NCBI GenBank assembly: GCA_041178545.1
Contig: JBEGVB010000123.1
Span: forward strand, 1-31,639
Source: JBEATZ01 sp041178545
GTDB taxonomy: Bacteria > Planctomycetota > UBA1135 > UBA2386
Direction of reading: 5' to 3'
Length of the DNA: 31,639 bases
Shown: piece by piece, positions 24,673 to 30,832 of the stretch
Position numbering within the stretch: position 1 is the stretch's first letter
Layout: each line of letters starts with the position of its first letter
Notes under the pieces: model-generated
What the model was told of the DNA's origin: nothing
Seen by the model: the letters and a program-made list of their open reading frames with translations, nothing else
Databases searched by the model: none
Made by a program: the position numbers and the translations under genes

Positions 24673-24908
24673 GCAGGGCCGACACCGTCGTCCGCGCCGG
24701 CTCCACCTCGCCCCTCGTGACCAACCCGATGGGCCGCGCCGGGTACGACCTTGCGTCGCTGATGGCGCAGGACCTGCCGGTGCCCGACTGGTCCACACGC
24801 AGCGACCTGGTCCTCCACGACATCGAACAGGTGTTGCGCCTGGCGGCCCAGCGCGCAGGCAGCCAGGGCACTGCCGCCCAAGGGGACTCCCCCGTCCGGG
24901 AGCTGTGA
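24669..24908 (+). CDS. 79-aa protein between two sigma factors, unrecognised
   Basis: A 79-aa reading frame starting at GTG in a GTGA overlap with the upstream sigma gene and ending in a GTGA overlap with the downstream one. This arrangement strongly suggests it is translated. The N-terminal 20 residues are Ser/Thr/Val-rich, the middle contains YDLASLMAQDLPVPDW, and the C-terminal part (about 44-65) forms a likely amphipathic helix (LVLHDIEQVLRLAAQRAG). There is no signal peptide or membrane segment. Its position invites the idea of an anti-sigma or sigma-accessory protein, but I see no convincing similarity to FlgM or other known anti-sigma factors, so its function is open. Confidence 0.65.
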   Translation: MSRADTVVRAGSTSPLVTNPMGRAGYDLASLMAQDLPVPDWSTRSDLVLHDIEQVLRLAAQRAGSQGTAAQGDSPVREL

Positions 24909-25621
24909 GCCAGCCCGCGGGCAACGACGCGCTCGACCGGCGCAACGAACTCGTCGAGGCACACCTCGACGTGGTGCAGCACGTGCTGCACCAGATGCAC
25001 GCACAGACGAGGACCGACCGCGACGACCTGCACTCGGCAGGGATCGTCGGTCTGGTGCACGCTGCTGGCAGCTTCGACCCCACGAGGGGGTCGACCTTCC
25101 GCACCTGGGCATGGACCGTCGTGCGCGGTGCCGTCCTGGACGAGATGCGGCGTGCGGACCCGGTGCCAAAGAACCGCAGGGCCCGCATCCGTCGCATCGA
25201 GGACGCCCGCCACGAGCTGCGCGGCAGGGGCGTGAGCGACCCGGCCGAGGAGCAGCTTGCCGAGCTCCTCGGCACGGACGTCGAGCAGGTGCACGAGGAC
25301 CTCCGCGCACTGGCACGCGCGCGCACGCTCTCCCTCGACCTCGAGACCGCGCGCGCAGGAAGCGCTGCGCTCGCCACCGAACTGGCGCTCGCCGCACCCG
25401 AGGACCCGCAGCAGGAGGCCTCGCGTCGCGAGCTGCACGCACAGCTCGTTGCCGCGGTCCACGCCCTGCCCGAGCCTGACTGTCACGTGGTGACCCTGTG
25501 CCACCTCGGCGGGTTGCAGGCACGCGAGGTCGCCCACCTCCTGGGCGTCTCCCCTGCACGCATCTCCCAGATCCTGGCCCGCGCGCTGGATCAGCTGCGG
25601 CGCACGCTCCGCGACCACTGA
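24905..25621 (+). CDS. Second sigma-70 family factor, FliA-like
   Basis: A 238-aa sigma factor, third gene of the riboswitch operon, starting at a GTG overlapping the preceding stop. Region 2 (about 14-85) has DRRNELVEAHLDVVQHVL, then DRDDLHSAGIVGLVHAAGSFDP and STFRTWAWTVVRGAVLDEMR, the FliA pattern. Region 3 (about 95-145) is Arg-rich, and region 4 (about 180-235) ends with a helix-turn-helix REVAHLLGVSPARISQIL. It lacks the N-terminal extension and acidic insert of its neighbour and is quite divergent, so it probably reads a different promoter set or forms a hierarchy with it. Shared translation coupling means the same c-di-GMP signal should influence both. It ends 184 bases before the next gene. 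Confidence 0.9.
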   Translation: MSQPAGNDALDRRNELVEAHLDVVQHVLHQMHAQTRTDRDDLHSAGIVGLVHAAGSFDPTRGSTFRTWAWTVVRGAVLDEMRRADPVPKNRRARIRRIEDARHELRGRGVSDPAEEQLAELLGTDVEQVHEDLRALARARTLSLDLETARAGSAALATELALAAPEDPQQEASRRELHAQLVAAVHALPEPDCHVVTLCHLGGLQAREVAHLLGVSPARISQILARALDQLRRTLRDH

Positions 25622-25805
25622 CCGCTGCGGCTCCGACGGTGCGGCGTGTGCAGGCGTCCCGGATCGGGACCGATGGCATGGCCGGCTCGGGCTCGGGTGC
25701 ACAGGACCACGGCAGGACCCGCAAACGCGAGGCAAGCTCCTGCGTCGAGCCTGCCTCGTGTGGGCTCTCACCCCCCCCCGACTGAATCCCCCCAAGGAGA
25801 GCCTC

Positions 25806-26249
25806 GTGCTCCGCACCCTTCTTCTCGCCACGGTTGTGGCGACTGCTGTCCCCCTTTCTGCCCAGGAACAGGTTTGTGTCCTCAGCGACGCAGGTCCTGC
25901 CTGCGGCGCAACCCTCCAAGCCAGTTGGCAACCCATTGGCAACGGCGGCCAGAAGATCCACCTGCGCGCCACCGGGCTCCATCCCAACTCCCTGGGTGCC
26001 ATGGCCTGGGGCACCCAGCAGGTGAACGTCCCGGTCCAGCCCTTCAGCAGCTGCACGCTGCTGGTCACCTACGACTGGGGCTTCACCTTCGCGACCGGAC
26101 CTGACGGCTCGAAGGAGTACGCCCGCAGCTGGCCGGAGTGGTACGGCGGCCATTTCTACATCCAGATGGGGAGCATCGGCTTCACCAACGAAGGTGCACC
26201 GGACATCCGCATGACGGGGTGCACGCTCGCTCGCTGTTCGCTCCTGTGA
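25806..26249 (+). CDS. Small secreted protein, paralogue of the next gene
   Basis: A 147-aa protein with a Sec signal peptide (residues 1-20, core LLLATVVATAVPL, likely cleavage after SAQ) and a mature part with cysteines at VCVLSD, PACGATL, SSCTLL and near the C-terminus, where disulfides are likely. A repeated plan, CG(A/P)TLxAS then GLHxxSxGAxxxGT then CxLLxxxxWxxxFxTG, is shared with the following gene, pointing to duplication. The start is GTG at 25806, seven bases after AAGGAG; the open frame upstream lacks support. No enzyme motif is visible, and the mature domain looks all-beta. Its location directly downstream of the sigma operon may or may not be meaningful. Confidence 0.72.
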   Translation: MLRTLLLATVVATAVPLSAQEQVCVLSDAGPACGATLQASWQPIGNGGQKIHLRATGLHPNSLGAMAWGTQQVNVPVQPFSSCTLLVTYDWGFTFATGPDGSKEYARSWPEWYGGHFYIQMGSIGFTNEGAPDIRMTGCTLARCSLL

Positions 26250-26250
26250 G

Positions 26251-26261
26251 ACGGACGTGGG
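26251..26261 (+). repeat. Direct repeat copy 1 after the first secreted paralogue
   Basis: ACGGACGTGGG follows the stop codon of the first secreted protein by one base, then GCGACC. The same 11 bases occur at the stop codon of the second paralogue (26869-26879), followed by TTGACC. This suggests that the duplicated unit included the 3' flank. Confidence 0.6.
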
Positions 26262-26413
26262 CGACCCATGCGTTCCCGGACTGGGACCGCGTGGGAGCCC
26301 ATGCCATCGCACTTGGCGCACGCACTTCCGCCGGCGCGCCAGCGGCGACGTCACGATGCACAGTCCTGCTCTACCCTTCGGCAGAAGTCGTTCTCGACCA
26401 CTGAGGGGAAACC

Positions 26414-26869
26414 ATGATCCGTGCACTCGTCCTTTGTTCTGCCGTCCTCTTCACCGCATCGCTCGCCGCACAACGGCAGGTCTGCAAGCTGGTGGACGGC
26501 CCGGTGGGCTGCGGCCCGACCCTCTCGGCCAGCTTCACCTCCGCGAGCAAGCCAACCTACCGGCTCCGCATCGACGTGCAGGGCCTGCACACCCAGTCGG
26601 TGGGCGCGCTGGTTTTCGGCACCCGGTTGCTCAATCCTCCGGTCGAGATCGTCCCTGGCGGCGGCTGCTTCCTGCTGACGGACCAGTACTGGAGCTACGT
26701 GTTCCTGACCGGCAACCAGGGTCGCCTGCGCTGGGAGACCCTCTGGCCCATGGCGATCCAAGGCGCCTTCTACGTCCAGTCCGGCAGCCTGAACCTGAAT
26801 GCGGGCCCCGAGGCCCCGATCGACGTGAGGACCACCAACGTCAAGATCGCGACCTGCCGCGTCCAGTGA
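26414..26869 (+). CDS. Small secreted protein, paralogue of the preceding gene
   Basis: A 151-aa protein with a Sec signal peptide (1-20, MIRALVLCSAVLFTASLAAQ, cleavage likely after AAQ). The mature part follows the same plan as the gene before it: a VCKL start, VGCGPTLSASF, a GLHTQSVGALVFGT segment, then CFLLTDQYWSYVFLTG and a C-terminal cysteine. It has a GAGGGG ribosome-binding site six bases before the ATG. Like its neighbour it has no recognised catalytic residues and is probably a small disulfide-bonded periplasmic or surface protein. The 164-base spacer between the two paralogues holds no other gene. Function unknown. Confidence 0.75.
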   Translation: MIRALVLCSAVLFTASLAAQRQVCKLVDGPVGCGPTLSASFTSASKPTYRLRIDVQGLHTQSVGALVFGTRLLNPPVEIVPGGGCFLLTDQYWSYVFLTGNQGRLRWETLWPMAIQGAFYVQSGSLNLNAGPEAPIDVRTTNVKIATCRVQ

Positions 26870-26879
26870 CGGACGTGGG
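26869..26879 (+). repeat. Direct repeat copy 2 after the second secreted paralogue
   Basis: ACGGACGTGGG, starting with the last base of the stop codon, matches 26251-26261 exactly and is also followed within a few bases by GACC. It lies at the same place relative to its gene, marking the duplication of gene plus flank. Confidence 0.6.
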
Positions 26880-27000
26880 TTGACCACCTCGCGACCGGCG
26901 AGAAAAACGAAACAAACTGCCGTCTCGGGCAATAGACTCTTCCGCCCGATTCGGCAGGGTGATGCCCGTGCGCCCATCCTGCCCCAACCCGCAGGATCCC

Positions 27001-27753
27001 ATGGACATCGTAGTTTGCGTCAAGCGTGTTCCGACCTCGGACACGGCCGTCAAGATCGCCGCAGACGGCACGTCGTTCGACCCCGCAGGCGTGCAGTACG
27101 AGCTCAATGCCTATGACGAGTTCGCCATCGAGCAGGCACTGCAGATCAAGGAGAAGCTGGGCACCGGCTCGGTGACCGTGGTCACCCTCGGCCCCAAGGA
27201 CGCCCAGAAGGAACTGCGCGACGCCCTCGCCCGCGGCGCCGACAAGGCCGTCTTGCTGGTGACCGACAAGTGGGTGTTCGACTCCTGGAGTGCGGGCACC
27301 GCGCTGGCGAACTGGATCAAGACGGTCCCGTGCAACCTGGTGCTTTGCGGCCGCCAGGCGATCGATGCGGACAACAACCAGATGCCGCCGCGCCTCGCCG
27401 CCATGCTGGGGTTCGGCTGCGTCACCGAGGTCAGCAAGCTGGACCTGGTCGACGGCGTGTTCACCGCCGAGCGCGACATCGAGGGCGCACGCGAGGTCGT
27501 GACCTGCAGGACACCTGCGGTGATCAGCTGCCAGAAGGGGCTCAATGCCCCTCGCTACGCCAACCTGAAGGGGATCATGGCGGCCAAGAAGAAGCCGCTG
27601 GACGAGGTCCCTGCCGCGATGCCCGACGCCGCCATGGCGATCGTGTCGATGTCGCTGCCCGCGCCGCGCGCAGCGGGGAAGATCGTCGGCAACGGTGCCG
27701 ACGCAGTGCCCGCCCTCGTCGCAGCCCTCCGCAACGAAGCCAAGGTGCTCTGA
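27001..27753 (+). CDS. etfB: Electron transfer flavoprotein, beta subunit
   Basis: A 250-aa ETF beta subunit that, with the alpha subunit, accepts electrons from acyl-CoA dehydrogenases and passes them to the quinone pool through ETF-quinone oxidoreductase. The N-terminus VVCVKRVPTSDTAVKI, NAYDEFAIEQAL, the GPKDAQKELRDALARGADKAVLL segment and the AMP-binding region around IDADNNQMPPRLAAMLG are typical. ATG at 27001 was chosen over an upstream ATG because ETF similarity begins there; GCAGGA lies a few bases upstream. It is followed after 13 bases by etfA. The dehydrogenase at 4906-6078 is a probable electron donor. Confidence 0.97.
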   Translation: MDIVVCVKRVPTSDTAVKIAADGTSFDPAGVQYELNAYDEFAIEQALQIKEKLGTGSVTVVTLGPKDAQKELRDALARGADKAVLLVTDKWVFDSWSAGTALANWIKTVPCNLVLCGRQAIDADNNQMPPRLAAMLGFGCVTEVSKLDLVDGVFTAERDIEGAREVVTCRTPAVISCQKGLNAPRYANLKGIMAAKKKPLDEVPAAMPDAAMAIVSMSLPAPRAAGKIVGNGADAVPALVAALRNEAKVL

Positions 27754-27766
27754 GGAGAACACGAAC

Positions 27767-28750
27767 ATGAGCCAGAACATCCTCGTTGTTGCCGAAGTCC
27801 GCGGTGGTGCCGTCAAGCGCCCCTCGCTGGAGGCAGTCGCAGCCGCAACCAAGCTGGCCGCCAAGAACGGCGGCAAGGTGATCGCCCTCGCCGTGGGCTC
27901 GGGTCTCGATGCCGCGTGCGCAACCCTCGCCACGAGCGGTGCGCACCAGGTGGTGGCGGCGGAGTCCGCCGCGCTGGCCCAGTTCAGCGGCGACGGCTTC
28001 GCACGCGTGGTGGCCGAGCAGGTGAAGGCCAACGGCTGCGGTGCCGTCCTGATGGCGCACACGGCCATGGGCAAGGACCTCCTGCCGCGCGTCGCAGCAC
28101 TGCTCGACACCGGCCTGGTCTCCGACGTGGTCGCACTGGACTTCGCGGACGGGACCTACACCGCACGCAAGCCAGTGTTCGCCGGCAAGGCCTTCGTGCA
28201 GGTCCGGGCCACCCGCAACCCGTTCGTTGCCACGCTGCGCCCCAACAACTTCGAGCCCACCACCGGTGCGGCAGCGCCGGTTGCCAAGGTCGCGGCCAAC
28301 GCCGGTGACCTGCTCTCCGTGGTGAAGGAGATCGTTGCCGCGGCAAGCGACAAGGTGCCGCTGCAGGAGGCCAAGGTGGTGGTCGCCGGTGGCCGAGGCC
28401 TCAAGGAGCCCCAGCACTTCAAGCTGATCGAGGACCTGGCTGCTGCGTTCGGCCCGGGTGTCGCTGCAGTGGGTGCCTCGCGCGCGGTGGTCGATGCCGG
28501 TTGGCGTCCCCATGGCGAGCAGGTGGGCCAGACCGGCAAGGTCGTTTCACCGCCCCTCTACTTCGCCATCGGCATCAGCGGCGCGATCCAGCACCTGGCC
28601 GGAATGCGCACGGCGCGCACGATCGTGGCCATCAACAAGGATCCCGAGGCCCCGATCTTCAAGGTCGCCGACTACGGCATCGTGGGCGATGCCTTCGAGG
28701 TCGTGCCCGCCCTCACCGAGGCCATCCGCCAGGCGGTGGCAGCCCGCTGA
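27767..28750 (+). CDS. etfA: Electron transfer flavoprotein, alpha subunit
   Basis: A 327-aa ETF alpha subunit, which carries the FAD. The N-terminal half resembles the beta subunit fold. The C-terminal FAD domain has the canonical VVAGGRGLKEPQHFKLIEDL, AAVGASRAVVDAGW, QVGQTGKVVSPPLYFAIGISGAIQHLAGM and INKDPEAPIFKVADYGIVGD segments. AGGAG lies eleven bases before the ATG. It forms an operon with etfB, and the genes for a very small basic protein follow after 90 bases. Its length and motif set are normal. Confidence 0.98.
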   Translation: MSQNILVVAEVRGGAVKRPSLEAVAAATKLAAKNGGKVIALAVGSGLDAACATLATSGAHQVVAAESAALAQFSGDGFARVVAEQVKANGCGAVLMAHTAMGKDLLPRVAALLDTGLVSDVVALDFADGTYTARKPVFAGKAFVQVRATRNPFVATLRPNNFEPTTGAAAPVAKVAANAGDLLSVVKEIVAAASDKVPLQEAKVVVAGGRGLKEPQHFKLIEDLAAAFGPGVAAVGASRAVVDAGWRPHGEQVGQTGKVVSPPLYFAIGISGAIQHLAGMRTARTIVAINKDPEAPIFKVADYGIVGDAFEVVPALTEAIRQAVAAR

Positions 28751-28840
28751 CCGCGGCCGCGCCACCCACCTCTCCCGGCCCCACTTCCCTGTTCCATCCC
28801 CGCCCGGCAACGGGCACACTCCCTCTCGAGGTACACACAC

Positions 28841-28951
28841 ATGACTCGTTCCAAGATGCGCGCCGTCAAGAAGAAGCACCGCAAGGCCAAGGAGCGCCAC
28901 GTGCGCAAGGTCAAGGAGCAGCTCTCCAAGAAGAAGAGCAGCAAGAAGTGA
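28841..28951 (+). CDS. 36-aa very basic protein, possibly a ribosome-associated peptide
   Basis: A 36-aa frame with ATG preceded by GAGG. More than half its residues are Lys, Arg or His (SKMRAVKKKHRKAKERH). The pattern resembles the AURKAIP1/COX24 family and similar tiny bacterial ribosomal proteins, where a K-M and a KH-RK run are conserved, but the likeness is partly composition. Such proteins bind rRNA. It is too short for ordinary gene finders. Its codons have the usual high third-position G+C, and it is bounded downstream by a strong hairpin, which supports a real gene. Confidence 0.6.
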   Translation: MTRSKMRAVKKKHRKAKERHVRKVKEQLSKKKSSKK

Positions 28952-28954
28952 GTC

Positions 28955-28992
28955 GAGCAGGCAGCGGCGCCCCGGGCGCTGCGAGCCTGCTC
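28955..28992. terminator. Bidirectional hairpin between converging genes
   Basis: GAGCAGGC (28955-28962) pairs perfectly with GCCTGCTC (28985-28992), and within it GCGCC pairs with GGCGC around CCG. It fills nearly the whole 43-base spacer between the 36-aa gene and nth. The minus-strand tail is moderately T-rich; the plus-strand tail is not. It probably ends or protects transcripts from both sides. Confidence 0.55.
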
Positions 28993-28994
28993 CT

Positions 28995-29738
28995 CTAGGC
29001 CGTCCCGCGCGCGGCCACCGTGCGCGCCTCGGCTCCCGCCCTCTGCTCCCACGTGCCGTGCACCGGCACGGCTGCAGCCGAGGGGCACAGCTCGTGCAGG
29101 GGACATGCTGCACATTCTGGTTGCCGCGCAGTGCAGACGTAGCGGCCGTGCAACAGGAGGCGGTGCCCGTCGTCGACCCAACGGTCCTTGGGCAGCAACG
29201 CACAGAGGTCCGCCTCGATCGCCTCCGGCTTGGTGGCGGTGGAAAGCCCCAGGACCTGGGCAACACGGGTCACGTGGGTGTCCACGACGATGCCAGCAGG
29301 GATGCCAAAGCCGGTGCCGAGAACGAGGTTCGCGGTCTTGCGTGCGACACCGGGCAGTTCGAGCAACACCTCCATGCTCTTGGGCACCTTGCCCCCGTGC
29401 TGCTGGGCGATGGCAAGGCTCGCGAGTTGGATGGACTTGGCCTTGTTGCGGAAGAAGCCCGTGCGGTGCACGGCCTGTTCCACCTCCTCGCGTGGCGCCG
29501 CGGCAAGGGCGGCGGCATCCGGCCACCGTGCGAACAGGGCTGGCGTGACGCTGTTGATCGTCTTGTCGGTGCTCTGGGCGCTCAGGATCGTGGCCACGAG
29601 CAGCTGCCACGGGCTCGCATGGTCCAGCTCGCACTGCGGTGTGGGGATCGCGCACTGCAGCCGTGCGAACAGCGCAGCCACCTGCGACAGGGACGCTGCT
29701 GGCGCGGGGACGGGGACCGACTTCTTCCGTGCTGCCAT
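28995..29738 (-). CDS. nth: Endonuclease III (DNA glycosylase/AP lyase)
   Basis: A 247-aa base-excision-repair enzyme that removes oxidised pyrimidines and cuts the resulting abasic site. Visible are ILSAQSTDKT, the helix-hairpin-helix LPGVARKTANLVLG with the catalytic Lys134, Asp153 in VVDTHVTRVAQVLGL, and the 4Fe-4S site Cys202-x6-Cys209-x2-Cys212-x5-Cys218. Slight N- and C-terminal extensions make it a little longer than the Escherichia coli enzyme. Its ATG overlaps the stop of the YggS gene by one base (TGATG), so it is the last gene of a four-gene minus-strand operon. Confidence 0.97.
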   Translation of the reverse strand: MAARKKSVPVPAPAASLSQVAALFARLQCAIPTPQCELDHASPWQLLVATILSAQSTDKTINSVTPALFARWPDAAALAAAPREEVEQAVHRTGFFRNKAKSIQLASLAIAQQHGGKVPKSMEVLLELPGVARKTANLVLGTGFGIPAGIVVDTHVTRVAQVLGLSTATKPEAIEADLCALLPKDRWVDDGHRLLLHGRYVCTARQPECAACPLHELCPSAAAVPVHGTWEQRAGAEARTVAARGTA

Positions 29739-30445
29739 CAGGCCTGCTCCGTGCGGGACCCGAAGATCGCCGTCCCGACCCGCACCATCGTCGACCCGGC
29801 GGCAACTGCTGGTCCGAGGTCGCTGCTCATGCCCATGCTGAGGACCGGGAGCTCCAGGGAGCACTGCTGCTGCAGCACGTCGCGCATCGATGCCGTGGCA
29901 CGGAACGCAGGGGACGGATCGCCTGCGAGCGGTCCCATGGCCATCAGGCCGCGCAGGCGCAGCAAGGGACATTGGCCCACCACATGGTCGACCAGTGCAC
30001 GCGCCTCGGCAGGCGGGCAACCGTGCTTGGTCGGCTCGTCCGTCATGTGCAGCTGCAGCAACACGTCGAGCGTGCGACCGGTCCGCGCCAGCTCGCGCTG
30101 CAGCTCGTCCGCGAGTCGCACCCGGTCGAGGCTGTGCAACAACGCGAGGCCTGGGACCGCGAGCAGCTCGCGCACCTTGTTGGTCTGCAGGCTGCCGATC
30201 CAGTGCCACCGCAGCCCGGGCAGGTCGGCAAGCGCCGCGGCCTTGGCACGCAGTTCCTGGACGCGGTTCTCGCCGAAGTCCCGCTGGCCGGCTGCATGCG
30301 CGGCACGGACGGCCTCGGAAGGGTGCGTCTTGCTCACTGCCACCAGTTGCACGGAGTCTGCGGCCCGCCCGCACGCAGCCGCGAGGCCGGCAACCGCCTG
30401 GCGCACAGCTGCGAGCCCACGGGCAACCGCTTCCGGCGCACTCAC
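29738..30445 (-). CDS. yggS: YggS/PLPBP family pyridoxal-phosphate homeostasis protein
   Basis: A 235-aa protein of the fold-type III alanine-racemase-like family that binds PLP without known catalysis and buffers free vitamin B6. PLP-binding Lys39 lies in LVAVSKTHP, followed by DFGENRVQEL, WHWIGSLQTNKV, RGLMAMGPL, LSMGMSSDL and the phosphate-binding end GSTMVRVGTAIFG. The start is GTG at 30445, in a GTGA overlap with the stop of the upstream gene; a longer open frame upstream has no family similarity. It is translationally coupled to genes on both sides. Confidence 0.95.
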   Translation of the reverse strand: MSAPEAVARGLAAVRQAVAGLAAACGRAADSVQLVAVSKTHPSEAVRAAHAAGQRDFGENRVQELRAKAAALADLPGLRWHWIGSLQTNKVRELLAVPGLALLHSLDRVRLADELQRELARTGRTLDVLLQLHMTDEPTKHGCPPAEARALVDHVVGQCPLLRLRGLMAMGPLAGDPSPAFRATASMRDVLQQQCSLELPVLSMGMSSDLGPAVAAGSTMVRVGTAIFGSRTEQA

Positions 30446-30807
30446 GACGCGTCGTCGCCCCAGTGGGCCGTCAGCGGTCCGGGGAACAGCTGCTGCCCAC
30501 GCCGCACCAGCGCTTCCTTGCCCTCGAAGCGGAACCCGCTCAACAGCGCGTCCCATGCCTCGTAGTGGTCCACGAACATCACCCACTCGCGAAGCGCCCA
30601 CTCGACCTTGGGGTCGCCGCCATGTCGTTCGCCCAGCTGACGACAGAGCCTGCGCAGGAACTGCTCGGTCTCGGCAGCAAAGGTCTCCGGACGGACCTCG
30701 TCCGGCTGGAACCCGAAGGCGTTGATGAGTTCCTGACGGTACGCGCGCCCCACCTGCACGAGCGATGCGCCGAGCAGCACGTCCCTTTCGGCCTGGTCCA
30801 GGCTCAT
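30442..30807 (-). CDS. 121-aa protein of unknown function in the nth operon
   Basis: A 121-aa soluble protein without signal peptide or membrane segment. It is helical with an acidic N-terminal half (LDQAERDVLLGASLVQVGRA) and a Trp-rich C-terminal part (WALREWVMFVDHYEAWDALL). I recognise no family. Its stop overlaps the YggS GTG start, and it begins 25 bases after the stop of the upstream TPR protein gene, so it is clearly part of the operon. No ribosome-binding site is obvious upstream of its ATG. Confidence 0.7.
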   Translation of the reverse strand: MSLDQAERDVLLGASLVQVGRAYRQELINAFGFQPDEVRPETFAAETEQFLRRLCRQLGERHGGDPKVEWALREWVMFVDHYEAWDALLSGFRFEGKEALVRRGQQLFPGPLTAHWGDDAS

Positions 30808-30832
30808 GCCGACACCTTGCCCTGCATGCAGG

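Noticed and set aside
24669..24908. Calling the 79-aa protein FlgM (anti-sigma-28)
   Set aside because: The length and position fit, but the C-terminal sigma-binding pattern of FlgM is not visible.
26870..27000. A second riboswitch upstream of etfB, suggested by the shared CAATAGAC element
   Set aside because: None of the conserved aptamer blocks (GGCAAACC, GACGCAAAGCC) is present.
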